Shown here: piece by piece, positions 5,816 through 12,773 of the stretch | Numbering within the stretch: the first letter of the stretch is position 1 | Layout: every line of letters begins with the position of its first letter | NCBI GenBank assembly: GCA_023414985.1 | Contig: JAEZLY010000032.1 | Coordinates: 1 to 12,773 of the forward strand | DNA: 12,773 nucleotides | From: Bacillota bacterium | Lineage (GTDB): Bacteria > Bacillota > Clostridia > Lachnospirales > Lachnospiraceae | Direction: 5' to 3' | Translations under genes and position numbers: made by a program | The notes under the pieces: model-generated | Databases searched by the model: none | Seen by the model: the letters and a program-made list of their open reading frames with translations, nothing else | Told to the model about the DNA's origin: nothing

Positions 5816-7216
5816 ATGAAACCATTTTTAGACCAGAACTTTTTATTATCTACGGATACGGCTGTCAGATTGTATCATAAATATGCAGCCAAATTACCCA
5901 TCCTTGATTACCACTGCCATATCAACCCGAGGGAAATCGCCGAAGATAGGCATTTTGACAATATCACTCAGATCTGGCTGGGCGGAGACCATTATAAGTG
6001 GCGTCTGATGCGTGCCAATGGGATTGACGAATATTTCATCACCGGAGCCGCAACAGATCGGGAAAAATTCGAGATGTGGGCAGATACCCTCTCCAAATGT
6101 ATCGGTAATCCGCTTTATCACTGGAGTCATCTGGAGCTGCAGAGATATTTCGGATATCACGGCACATTAAATAAGCATACTGCCGAAGAGGTTTGGGAGC
6201 TGTGTAATACAAAGCTGGCTGATCCTTCCATGAGCGTACGAAGCATGATCAAGAGCTCCGGGGTTACACATATCTGTACCACCGATGACCCGGTTGATCC
6301 TTTAGAATGGCACGATATCATTGCTAAGGATCCCGAATTTGACGTGCGGGTATTGCCGACCTGGAGGCCGGATAAAGCCATGAACCTGGAGAAGGAGGAT
6401 TATTTGACTTATCTGGCGAAGCTGCGCGACGTAAGCGGTATAGAGATCGACAGCTTCCGTACCCTGCAGGCTGCCTTAAAGGTTCGTCTGGAATACTTTA
6501 AGAAGAGAAAATGCCGTATCTCCGATCACGGACTGGATTATATGATGTATGTTCCGGCCGAAGAAGAAACCATTGAAGCCATATTTATCAAGCGATTGAA
6601 GGGTACTCCGCTAACCGAGACTGAAATTCTGCAGTTCAAGACTGCATTTATGCTTGAGATGGGGAAGGCATATGCGGACTTAGACTGGGCAATGCAGCTC
6701 CATTACGGCTGCAAGCGAAATAATAATACCGCAATGCTTCGCAAGCTCGGACCCGATACGGGTTATGATGCAATCAACAGCTATACTCCCTCCGATCAGC
6801 TTGCGAATTATCTGGATGCCTTAAGCAGTCAGGGCAAGCTGCCCAGAACCATCATCTACAGCCTGAATCCGATCGATAATGCAGCGATCGATACCATCAT
6901 CGGCTGCTTTCAGGACAGCACGGCAATCTGTAAGGTTCAGCACGGCAGTGCTTGGTGGTTCAATGATCACAAGTCCGGTATGTCCGATCAACTGATCTCT
7001 CTTGCAAATGTAGGCTTCCTAGCCGGCTTTGTTGGTATGCTGACCGATTCCAGAAGCTTCCTCTCCTATCCAAGACATGAGTACTTTAGAAGAATACTCT
7101 GCAACCTGTTCGGTAACTGGGTAGAGAATGGCGAATACCCCGCCGATATGGAAGCACTCGGGGAGATTATTGCCAATATCTCCTACTACAATGCCTTAAA
7201 TTACTTTAAGTTTTAG
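5816..7216 (+). CDS. uxaC: Uronate isomerase (glucuronate/galacturonate isomerase)
   Basis: The enzyme converts D-glucuronate to D-fructuronate and D-galacturonate to D-tagaturonate, the first cytoplasmic step of hexuronate breakdown. The 466-residue length matches UxaC of the amidohydrolase superfamily. Visible hallmarks are the metal-binding DYHCH (31-35, His33 and His35), WLGGDHYKWRLMR (54-66), TTDDPVD (155-161), RPDKA (184-188), SDHGLD (236-241), and the C-terminal HGSAWWFND and LSYPRHEYFRR stretches. A strong GAGGGAG lies 6 nt before the ATG. It is the second gene of the operon after the LacI-type regulator. The usual partners (uxaB/uxuB reductases, uxaA/uxuA dehydratases, KDG kinase and aldolase) are not in this window, so the pathway must be completed elsewhere. 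A hairpin at 7224-7253 follows the stop codon. Confidence 0.97.
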   Translation: MKPFLDQNFLLSTDTAVRLYHKYAAKLPILDYHCHINPREIAEDRHFDNITQIWLGGDHYKWRLMRANGIDEYFITGAATDREKFEMWADTLSKCIGNPLYHWSHLELQRYFGYHGTLNKHTAEEVWELCNTKLADPSMSVRSMIKSSGVTHICTTDDPVDPLEWHDIIAKDPEFDVRVLPTWRPDKAMNLEKEDYLTYLAKLRDVSGIEIDSFRTLQAALKVRLEYFKKRKCRISDHGLDYMMYVPAEEETIEAIFIKRLKGTPLTETEILQFKTAFMLEMGKAYADLDWAMQLHYGCKRNNNTAMLRKLGPDTGYDAINSYTPSDQLANYLDALSSQGKLPRTIIYSLNPIDNAAIDTIIGCFQDSTAICKVQHGSAWWFNDHKSGMSDQLISLANVGFLAGFVGMLTDSRSFLSYPRHEYFRRILCNLFGNWVENGEYPADMEALGEIIANISYYNALNYFKF

Positions 7217-7218
7217 GT

Positions 7219-7253
7219 AAAAAAAGGGTTTGCAGATTATTCTGCAAACCCTT
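7219..7253 (-). terminator. Terminator of the HD-GYP gene, overlapping its last codons
   Basis: A perfect 13-bp stem (7224-7236 with 7241-7253) has a 4-nt loop. On the minus strand it is followed by a run of T (7225-7219). The minus-strand stop codon TAA (7239-7237) lies in the loop, so the last four to five sense codons form one arm. On the plus strand it begins 8 nt after the uxaC stop codon and may also stop that transcript, though the T-tract there is poor. Confidence 0.85.
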
Positions 7254-8349
7254 CCTTATATTCTGCCTGATGATTATTACCGGACCAGCTCATCTCCAGT
7301 TCCGATTCGATGATGGTTACCGACAGTACCTCCATCAGATCCAACTCATAATGCGGTATTTCTCTGCCCCATTCGTCCGTCGTGATCCTGACTATCGGAC
7401 GCAATGGAAAGTTCTTGTTCTGTTCCTTTACTATTCCAACCCGATAATCGGATAATCTGACCATGGAGCCGTTCGGATAGATTGCGATCTGCTTAATTAA
7501 TACCGATACCAGCTTCAAATCGAACTGTGATTCGGCATGCTCCACCAGATAGTTCACGGCCTGATTGGAGCTCCATTTTCTTCTGTAGCTACGGTCCGAG
7601 ACGAGGGCATCATATACATCCGCAATTGCTACAATTCTGATGAATTCATGCAGTTCACCGGCTGGTGTCCCGGTAGGATAGCCTTTTCCATCCATTCTCT
7701 CATGGTGATACAGAGCAACAATCCTTGACAATTCAGTCAAATTGACACAGCGCTTGAGGGCTTCATAGCCCAATACGGTATGCAGCTTGACATGCTCAAA
7801 CTCCTCTTTCGCCAGTTCACCCTCTTTATTGATGATCTTCTGATCCAGAAGGATCTTTCCCATGTCATGAAGGAGTGCTCCGGCTGCCAGCTTCTCCAGC
7901 ATCGGCCTGGTATATCCCAGCTTATTACCGATAATCAGAGAATAAACTGTCGTGCTGACCGAATGGGTAAAGGTATATTCATCTGCCGCACCGATATCGT
8001 TTAAACTCACCTGTACATCCGGATTGGCAAGGATTTCATCAATTACACTGTTGATCGCTGTCGACATTTCCTGAACGTCGATTACCGTCTTCGTCGAAAA
8101 TTCCTCCATCGTCTGTCGAAGCACCTGTTTACACAACAGTCTTGTCTCCTCAGAAATGGCATCAGGGATTTCAATCCCATAGCTTTTGGTATCTTCGATA
8201 TAGACATAATCAATGCCCAGCTTTTTAAGACTGTTGCTATACCGCTCAAGGTCATTCGTACCTTCCTTAAGCACCAAACAGTCTCTGTAATAGATGGATT
8301 TTCCCAGTACCATCTCTGGTTTTATCATTGACAACGACACTAGACGCAT
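7237..8349 (-). CDS. HD-GYP domain protein, probable cyclic di-GMP phosphodiesterase
   Basis: This 370-residue cytoplasmic protein has an N-terminal region of about 110 residues, a following HD-GYP domain, and a C-terminal extension of about 80 residues. Catalytic features are visible: THS (128-130), the HD pair in LLHDMGK (159-165), EHVKLH (185-190), the GYP signature HHERMDGKGYP (215-225) and ADVYDAL (243-249). Known members hydrolyse c-di-GMP, a few cGAMP. The N-terminal segment starts MRLVSLSMIKPEMVLGKSIY, a form common in the short clostridial HD-GYP proteins that lack a receiver domain; no sensory domain is recognised. GGGAG lies 7 nt upstream of the ATG. It has its own TTGACA/TATGAT promoter, and its terminator overlaps the end of the reading frame. 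Readthrough from the upstream GH130 gene is possible, because no terminator is seen between them. Confidence 0.93.
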   Translation of the reverse strand: MRLVSLSMIKPEMVLGKSIYYRDCLVLKEGTNDLERYSNSLKKLGIDYVYIEDTKSYGIEIPDAISEETRLLCKQVLRQTMEEFSTKTVIDVQEMSTAINSVIDEILANPDVQVSLNDIGAADEYTFTHSVSTTVYSLIIGNKLGYTRPMLEKLAAGALLHDMGKILLDQKIINKEGELAKEEFEHVKLHTVLGYEALKRCVNLTELSRIVALYHHERMDGKGYPTGTPAGELHEFIRIVAIADVYDALVSDRSYRRKWSSNQAVNYLVEHAESQFDLKLVSVLIKQIAIYPNGSMVRLSDYRVGIVKEQNKNFPLRPIVRITTDEWGREIPHYELDLMEVLSVTIIESELEMSWSGNNHQAEYKEGFAE

Positions 8350-8412
8350 TCCAATACTCCCTAGAAAATTTACATTTATGGTGCTTTTCTTTGTAAAGCT
8401 TACTACTTATTA

Positions 8413-8441
8413 ATCATACTTTATCGTCTGCAAAGTGTCAA
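8413..8441 (-). promoter_or_regulatory. Promoter of the HD-GYP gene
   Basis: Read on the minus strand, TTGACA (8441-8436) and TATGAT (8418-8413) are separated by 17 bp, with a predicted start near 8406 and a leader of about 57 nt. An imperfect repeat, GACA-N5-TGTC, lies just upstream (8452-8464) and might be an activator site; that is speculative. Confidence 0.75.
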
Positions 8442-8491
8442 TAAGCACTGGGACAGTTTGTGTCAAAATTGTCTATTTTTGTATATCTTTT

Positions 8492-9463
8492 TTATTCGCA
8501 AGCGTTATCCTTGATATACCGAATCAACTCATCCACCTGGGTAAAGGCCAGTGCAACCACAGTATCGGCAGCTCCGTAATAGATGGCAATTCTGCCGGTA
8601 GCAGCATCCTGCAGGGTAGCGCAGGGGAAGGTTACGTTCGGGACATCACCGACACACTCATAAAGCTCTGTCGGATGGAAGATGAAGGGTTTACATCTAT
8701 ATTTTACCTTCCAGGGTTCGTCAATATCCAGGATGGCAGCACCCATGGAATAAATCATGCCGTTGCAGGTAGTTCCTACTCCGTGGAAGATCAATAACCA
8801 GCCCTCTTTGGTCTCAATCGGTATCGGTCCTGCACCCACTTTCGTCCAGGCCCAGCCCTGAGCCTGCATAACGAAACGATGATAGCCCCAATGCTCCATG
8901 TCAAAGCTCTGGCTCAAATACATATCACCAAAGGGAGTATGTCCATTATCGCTGGGTCTTGAGAACATCATGAATTTACCGCCGATTTTCCTTGGAAATA
9001 AAACCCCGTTGCGGTTAAAAGGCAGAAATGCATTCTCAAGCTGATAGAATTTCTTAAAATCGTAGGAGTAAGCTACTCCGATGGTCGGGCCGTGATACTG
9101 GTTACACCAGGTCACATAGTAGCGGTCCTCGATCCAGCATACTCTGGGATCATATCCGCACGCAACTCCTGTCTGTTCCTCCTTGTCATTATATAAAGGC
9201 ATAGGATCGTGCTCTATATCCCAATCGATTCCGTCCTTGCTCTTTCCCAGGAAAAGATGCTGCTGCATTGCCTTATCATCGCTGCGGAATACACCGACAA
9301 AGGCTCCGTCCTTAGGTATAACGGCACTGTTAAAGATACTGTTGGCACTGGGTATCTGATTTCTCTTTATGATCGGATTATTGCTATACCTCCATACGAT
9401 GTCCTGGCATCCCTCCGGTCGGTCCTGCCAGGGTAAATTGGGTAAATTCTCTCCTATAATCAT
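8492..9463 (-). CDS. GH130-family beta-mannoside phosphorylase
   Basis: The 323-residue length and sequence fit the five-bladed beta-propeller of glycoside hydrolase family 130, most like the mannooligosaccharide phosphorylase subgroup (GH130_2). Such enzymes cleave beta-1,4-mannosyl linkages with phosphate, releasing alpha-mannose 1-phosphate. Family features are NPIIKRNQIPSANSIFNSAVI (near 29-49), YDPRV (104-108) with the likely proton-donor Asp105, NRNGVLFPRKIGGKF (150-164), FSRP (167-170), KVGAGPIPI (208-216) and IFHGVG (225-230). The basic residues R151, R169, K208 and His227 are candidates for phosphate binding, which would favour a phosphorylase over a hydrolase. There is no signal peptide, so it is cytoplasmic. 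GGAGG lies 7 nt before the ATG. It stands alone, without a mannanase, epimerase or sugar transporter beside it. Mannosyl-glucose versus mannooligosaccharide preference is not resolved. Confidence 0.9.
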   Translation of the reverse strand: MIIGENLPNLPWQDRPEGCQDIVWRYSNNPIIKRNQIPSANSIFNSAVIPKDGAFVGVFRSDDKAMQQHLFLGKSKDGIDWDIEHDPMPLYNDKEEQTGVACGYDPRVCWIEDRYYVTWCNQYHGPTIGVAYSYDFKKFYQLENAFLPFNRNGVLFPRKIGGKFMMFSRPSDNGHTPFGDMYLSQSFDMEHWGYHRFVMQAQGWAWTKVGAGPIPIETKEGWLLIFHGVGTTCNGMIYSMGAAILDIDEPWKVKYRCKPFIFHPTELYECVGDVPNVTFPCATLQDAATGRIAIYYGAADTVVALAFTQVDELIRYIKDNACE

Positions 9464-9517
9464 AGCTTAGCCTCCATTCTGCCATAGGCAGTTCCTATAT
9501 TGTCAAAAACCTGATGC

Positions 9518-9544
9518 GTGCACTAATCGTGCATTATGTGTGCA
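9518..9544. promoter_or_regulatory. Three GTGCA boxes with 11-bp period in the GH130 leader
   Basis: GTGCA occurs at 9518, 9529 and 9540, exactly 11 bp apart, so all three face the same side of the helix. The first two also form a palindrome, TGCAC-N5-GTGCA, at 9519-9533. The array lies just downstream of the predicted GH130 start site (near 9550 on the minus strand), a position suited to a repressor. The regulator is unknown and not encoded next to it. Confidence 0.5.
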
Positions 9545-9556
9545 TTCTCCGTTTTT

Positions 9557-9585
9557 ATTATAACAACAACAATACCTTTTGTCCA
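9557..9585 (-). promoter_or_regulatory. Promoter of the GH130 gene
   Basis: Read on the minus strand, TGGACA (9585-9580) and a perfect TATAAT (9562-9557) are separated by 17 bp. The predicted start near 9550 gives a leader of about 87 nt containing the GTGCA array. The intergenic stretch 9464-9679 holds this promoter, the array, and the weaker divergent promoter of the DUF2752 gene. Confidence 0.75.
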
Positions 9586-9630
9586 ATACTTTATTACATT
9601 TTGAAAGGATTATAGGTGCATATTTCACTG

Positions 9631-9659
9631 TTGAATCCGTTCAGCATACATGGTAAAGT
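9631..9659 (+). promoter_or_regulatory. Putative promoter of the DUF2752-DUF4234 operon
   Basis: TTGAAT (9631-9636) and TAAAGT (9654-9659) are separated by 17 bp, placing a start near 9666, very close to the first ribosome binding site (AGGAG at 9669-9673). With such a short leader, the second start codon at 9746 might be the one used. The boxes are weak. Confidence 0.35.
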
Positions 9660-9679
9660 ATAGCTATTAGGAGAACCAT

Positions 9680-10165
9680 ATGAAGTTTTTCGAAGCCATC
9701 CATCGTCCAAAGGATGATACTAATTCCATAGATAGGAGCTCACAAATGAAAACAATGCGGAGAGAGAAACTGATAGAGCGGCTGAAACTCAGCTTGATCA
9801 TCGGAATGATTTATCTGGCACTATCCCTGCTGTCTGTCGGCTGCCCTTTGCGTTATCTGTCCGGAATCCCCTGCCCCGGCTGTGGGATGACAAGGGCCAT
9901 AGGTCAGGCGCTGCAGCTGGATTTTACATCAGCCTGGTATTATCATCCCTTGTTTTTTCTCGCACCGATCATTGTATTCCTTTTTCTCTTTGAAAGTTAT
10001 CTTCCTCCGAAGCTCGTTCGGATTACCTGGGGAGGCATCATCGCTTTATATCTGATTACCTACCTCATAAGGGTCCTTATCTATAAATGCGACGTTGTGA
10101 GGATTGACATCCGTTCCGGGGCAGTGTTAAGATTATTCTATACAATCTTTGTGGGAGGTAACTAA
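9680..10165 (+). CDS. DUF2752 family membrane protein
   Basis: This 161-residue protein has a cytoplasmic N-terminal stretch, then about three hydrophobic segments (36-55, 90-106, 115-135). It carries the DUF2752 signature CPGCGMTRA (65-73), followed after a short gap by YYHPLFFLAP. The family is widespread in Bacteroidetes and Firmicutes and has no established function; the conserved cysteines suggest metal or redox chemistry at the membrane (inference). Two starts are equally well supplied with ribosome binding sites: ATG 9680 (AGGAG, 6 nt) and ATG 9746 (AGGAG 9734-9738, 7 nt). The second would remove the polar first 22 residues and leave MKTMRREK before the first helix. The stop codon overlaps the next start as TAATG, so the two genes are translationally coupled. 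Confidence 0.88.
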   Translation: MKFFEAIHRPKDDTNSIDRSSQMKTMRREKLIERLKLSLIIGMIYLALSLLSVGCPLRYLSGIPCPGCGMTRAIGQALQLDFTSAWYYHPLFFLAPIIVFLFLFESYLPPKLVRITWGGIIALYLITYLIRVLIYKCDVVRIDIRSGAVLRLFYTIFVGGN

Positions 10166-10584
10166 TGATTAAACAACGAAGCTTTATCGCAATGGTACTG
10201 TTAAGCATCATCACCTTTGGAATCTATGGAATTATCTTTTGGTACAACTATACCGATGATTTGAATACGGTATGTAACGGAGACGGGAAAGAATCCCGGA
10301 ATTATCTTATTGTCATTCTCCTATCCATCATTACCTGCGGAATTTATTATTGGGTATGGGTTTACGGTGTCGGCAACCGCCTTTGCGAAAATGCTCCGCG
10401 GTACGGCAACCGATTTACGGAAGACGGAACTACTGTATTACTTTGGATGATCATCGGCAGTCTTCTGTGCGGCTTCGGAACACTGTATGCACAGTACATA
10501 CTGGTTAAGAATATGAATATTCTTGGAGAGCAATACAATCAGATCATGCAGAATAATTATCAGAATTACAGCAACCCCCAGTAA
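10165..10584 (+). CDS. DUF4234 family membrane protein
   Basis: This 139-residue protein has three predicted helices (about 7-27, 47-68, 91-112) and a Gln/Asn/Tyr-rich C-terminal tail. The first two helices share LLSIIT[F/C]GIY, an internal duplication typical of DUF4234 proteins. GGGAGG precedes the ATG, which shares one base with the stop of the DUF2752 gene. The two families frequently occur side by side in Clostridia, so a joint membrane function is likely, but none is established. The operon ends at the strong terminator at 10651-10716. Confidence 0.85.
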   Translation: MIKQRSFIAMVLLSIITFGIYGIIFWYNYTDDLNTVCNGDGKESRNYLIVILLSIITCGIYYWVWVYGVGNRLCENAPRYGNRFTEDGTTVLLWMIIGSLLCGFGTLYAQYILVKNMNILGEQYNQIMQNNYQNYSNPQ

Positions 10585-10650
10585 GTTTATAGGAATAGAG
10601 ATTCATCCGGATAAGCATCGGCTTAACCGAGAATGTTCTGCAATAAAGGT

Positions 10651-10716
10651 ACCGGCTGCCACAATCCCGAGAAGCCATAAAAGCGTTCTTTGGGGTTTGT
10701 GACAGCCGGTTTTTTG
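10651..10716 (+). terminator. Intrinsic terminator of the DUF2752-DUF4234 operon
   Basis: ACCGGCTGCCACAA (10651-10664) and the next bases pair with 10692-10710 over about 17 of 19 positions, and the stem is followed by TTTTTT. A smaller 9-bp stem with one mismatch (10608-10616 with 10621-10629) precedes it without a T-tract. The stretch 10585-10834 otherwise holds only the leader of the next operon. Confidence 0.88.
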
Positions 10717-10764
10717 TACAAAAATCATTGCAATATTTAGCATCTATTTCCATAAAAAATAGTT

Positions 10765-10770
10765 TATAAT
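10765..10770 (+). promoter_or_regulatory. Probable -10 box of the MoxR/DUF58 operon
   Basis: A perfect TATAAT stands 65 nt before the MoxR start codon, without a good -35 box at the right distance. Just downstream (10782-10792) is the short palindrome CGGTACTACCG, at about +5 to +15, a possible operator. Activator dependence would explain the missing -35. Confidence 0.4.
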
Positions 10771-10834
10771 GTAGACAATATCGGTACTACCGTACTGAAG
10801 GAGATAAAACGCTCAGAAAGACAGGTGAATTCCT

Positions 10835-11791
10835 ATGGAAATAAGCAAAATCCGGGATACAGCAGCACAATTAAGAGAGAATATCAGCAAGGTTATTGTC
10901 GGAAAGACAGAGATTATCAATCTCATGATCACAGCCTTGCTATCCAATGGGCACATCCTCCTGGAGGACGTTCCCGGTACAGGTAAAACTATGCTGGCAA
11001 AGGCTTTGGCAAGATCCATGGCGGCGGATTTCAAACGGATTCAATTCACTCCCGATCTGCTTCCCTCCGATATCACAGGTCTGAATTACTATAACCAGAA
11101 GCTGGGGGAATTCACATTTCACAGCGGTCCTATATTTACGAACATCCTGCTGGCGGACGAAATCAACCGGGCCACGCCAAGGACCCAGTCCAGCTTATTG
11201 GAATGCATGGAGGAAAGACAGATCACCATTGACGGTGAAACTCATCTCCTGGAACAGCCCTTTCTGGTAATTGCAACTCAGAATCCCGTCGAGACTTCAG
11301 GGACCTTTCCTCTGCCGGAAGCTCAGCTGGACCGTTTCCTCCTGCAGTTAAGGATTGGGTTTCCCACTGTCCGGGAAGAACTGGATATACTCAACCGCTT
11401 TATGACAGACAGCCCTCTGGAGACCCTCTCTCCTGTATGCTCCGGTGAGGAGCTGCTGCTGATGCAGCAAGGCTGCAAGTCAGTCTTTGTACATCCTTCC
11501 TTGATGGAGTACATGGCTGCTATCTCCAGGCAGACCCGGGAGCAGGATGCAATCGCTCTCGGTGTAAGCCCGAGAGGAACTCTGGCTCTGCTTCGTACTT
11601 CTCAGGCATATGCTGCACTTCAGGGATTGTCTTATGTGACCCCTGAAATCATTCAGTTTCTGACCCCTTATGTCTTTACTCACAGGCTGATTCTTCGCAG
11701 CAGCTTTCATAAGGCTTCTTCAGCCGGGGAGCTGATGACCCGTATCCTTTCGGAAATTGCTGTACCAACCGAGGATTTCTCCAGAAGCTAA
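10835..11791 (+). CDS. MoxR-family AAA+ ATPase
   Basis: This 318-residue ATPase is of the usual MoxR length. Walker A is DVPGTGKT (45-52), Walker B is ILLADEINR (104-112), sensor 1 lies in IATQNP (146-151), and the PEAQLDRF stretch (161-168) carries the conserved arginine. A C-terminal lid domain completes it. MoxR proteins act as chaperone-like remodelers, typically paired with DUF58 and VWA-domain partners. The DUF58 gene follows 52 nt downstream, as expected. The ATG has only AGGTG at 8 nt; a perfect AAGGAG lies 31 nt upstream (10798-10803) with no start codon behind it. No VWA protein is in the window, but one may follow beyond its end. Confidence 0.95.
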   Translation: MEISKIRDTAAQLRENISKVIVGKTEIINLMITALLSNGHILLEDVPGTGKTMLAKALARSMAADFKRIQFTPDLLPSDITGLNYYNQKLGEFTFHSGPIFTNILLADEINRATPRTQSSLLECMEERQITIDGETHLLEQPFLVIATQNPVETSGTFPLPEAQLDRFLLQLRIGFPTVREELDILNRFMTDSPLETLSPVCSGEELLLMQQGCKSVFVHPSLMEYMAAISRQTREQDAIALGVSPRGTLALLRTSQAYAALQGLSYVTPEIIQFLTPYVFTHRLILRSSFHKASSAGELMTRILSEIAVPTEDFSRS

Positions 11792-11843
11792 TAGATACTT
11801 TACAATGCCGGATGCGAAGATCGCATCAGAATGGGAGCTGTGT

Positions 11844-12773
11844 ATGACAATACTGGCTGCATTGGCCGGAGCCTACCTGATCTATTGGTTACAACGCTAT
11901 CTGTACCGCAAATTCTGGATGAACAACCTGAAGGTGGAACTCTCTTTCTCGGAGCAACGGGCGGTAGAAGGAGAAATGCTGACCCTGTATGAAACCGTCA
12001 GAAATCAGAAGCTCCTGCCAATTCCGGTACTCAAGGTAAAATTCATTACTTCACGTTATCTATCCTTTCTCGATCTGCGTGATACAGAGGTAACCGACCA
12101 TACTTACCGCAATGATATGATTTCTGTGATGATGTATCAAAAGCTGACCAGAAGTCTTCCTTTTCTATGCTCCAAAAGAGGCTTTTTTACCATCGATAAG
12201 CTGGTACTGGTCTGCAGCGATCTGCTCTTAGAATCGGAGCTTGTCGCAGAGAGCGCTTTAGACATTAGTCTCACTGTCTATCCGAAACCGGTGGAGGACG
12301 ATAAAATCGACATTCCCTTCCGGCGGATGCTGGGTACCGTCCTGACGAAGCGATTTATTAATGAGGATCCCTTTGAATTCAAAAGTATCCGGGAATATCA
12401 GACCTATGATACCATGAACAAAGTCAACTGGAAGGCTTCCGCGAAGATCGGCTCTCTCATGGTAAATGTCTGTGATCATACAGCATCCCAGCAGATCAAA
12501 ATCCTGTTGAATTTTGAAGCCGAAACTATCCTTCGGTATGAGGAGCTGGAGGAGGAAAGTATCCGGCTGGCCGCCTCCTTTGCTGCAAAATTTATCGAAC
12601 AGGGAATCCCCACCTCTGTCTACACCAACGGCAGAGATTGTATTACACGGGAACTGTTAAAGGTTCCTGCCGGCTCCGGCAGCAATCACATCCGAACCAT
12701 CAATGAAACTCTGGCCCGCATAGATACGTCACTGCCCATTTCCCCATTTAGCACCACTCTATGGGAGGAGTTG
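11844..12773 (+). CDS. DUF58 domain protein, 3' end outside window
   Basis: The frame is open for 310 codons to the end of the window. A hydrophobic N-terminal segment (about 2-16) is followed by a beta-rich region and then the DUF58 signature: DPFEFKSIREY (175-185) and NWKASAKIGSLMVN (195-208), matching the family's G-x-EF-x-x-LREY and DWKA-x-AR-x-G-x-LMV blocks. DUF58 proteins are membrane-anchored partners of MoxR ATPases; biochemical function is unsettled. GGGAG lies 7 nt before the ATG. An in-frame ATG at 11805 lacks a ribosome binding site and is less likely. A 6-bp hairpin (GATGCG at 11811-11816 with CGCATC at 11822-11827) lies in the gap after moxR and might modulate coupling. Confidence 0.93.
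   Translation, partial: MTILAALAGAYLIYWLQRYLYRKFWMNNLKVELSFSEQRAVEGEMLTLYETVRNQKLLPIPVLKVKFITSRYLSFLDLRDTEVTDHTYRNDMISVMMYQKLTRSLPFLCSKRGFFTIDKLVLVCSDLLLESELVAESALDISLTVYPKPVEDDKIDIPFRRMLGTVLTKRFINEDPFEFKSIREYQTYDTMNKVNWKASAKIGSLMVNVCDHTASQQIKILLNFEAETILRYEELEEESIRLAASFAAKFIEQGIPTSVYTNGRDCITRELLKVPAGSGSNHIRTINETLARIDTSLPISPFSTTLWEEL

Noticed and set aside
10608..10629. Small hairpin before the DUF4234 terminator as an independent terminator
   Set aside because: The stem has only nine pairs with a mismatch and no T-tract; the strong terminator at 10651-10716 is sufficient.
11805..11843. Upstream in-frame ATG giving the DUF58 protein 13 more residues
   Set aside because: No ribosome binding site precedes it, while the ATG at 11844 has GGGAG at 7 nt and leads directly into the hydrophobic N-terminal segment.

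Overview
The window looks like chromosome of a Gram-positive, anaerobic, polysaccharide-degrading member of the Clostridia, most likely Lachnospiraceae (inference). The reasons are strong AGGAGG-type ribosome binding sites, near-consensus sigma-A promoters, a stand-alone ECF-transporter S-like protein, an HD-GYP phosphodiesterase, a GH130 mannoside phosphorylase, and a zinc-ribbon membrane protein with a Gln/Pro-rich linker. No mobile element, CRISPR array, rRNA or tRNA is visible. The genes sit in short, mostly one- or two-gene transcription units, many with a readable promoter or terminator.

Left part (1-3540): the C-terminal half of an MFS transporter runs tail-to-tail, with no spacer, into a minus-strand gene for a zinc-ribbon / (NQPYP)n-repeat / single-TM protein. 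Divergent from that gene is an LDH2-family NAD(P)H-dependent oxidoreductase with its own promoter and terminator.

Middle (3541-7253): a perfect consensus promoter and a 96-nt structured leader precede an ECF S-component-like membrane protein. Next comes a 500-bp stretch with a large hairpin and a complete minus-strand expression cassette (promoter, Shine-Dalgarno, tiny ORFs). Then comes a two-gene operon: a LacI-family regulator and uxaC (uronate isomerase). A palindromic operator lies at the predicted start site of this operon. It ends at a hairpin shared with the convergent HD-GYP gene.

Right part (7237-12773): on the minus strand are an HD-GYP c-di-GMP phosphodiesterase-like protein and a GH130 phosphorylase, each with its own promoter. 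The GH130 leader carries three GTGCA boxes spaced exactly 11 bp apart. On the plus strand follow a DUF2752-DUF4234 membrane-protein pair with its own terminator, then a MoxR AAA+ ATPase and a DUF58 protein that runs off the window.

Functionally, uxaC with its LacI regulator and GH130 point to use of pectin-derived uronates and beta-mannan oligosaccharides. The LDH2 enzyme and the S component could serve the same lifestyle, but their substrates cannot be read from sequence. I did not find a convincing new multi-gene system. The most promising undescribed elements are regulatory: the S-component leader RNA (3611-3706), the small minus-strand transcription unit (about 4575-4310), and the phased GTGCA array upstream of GH130.
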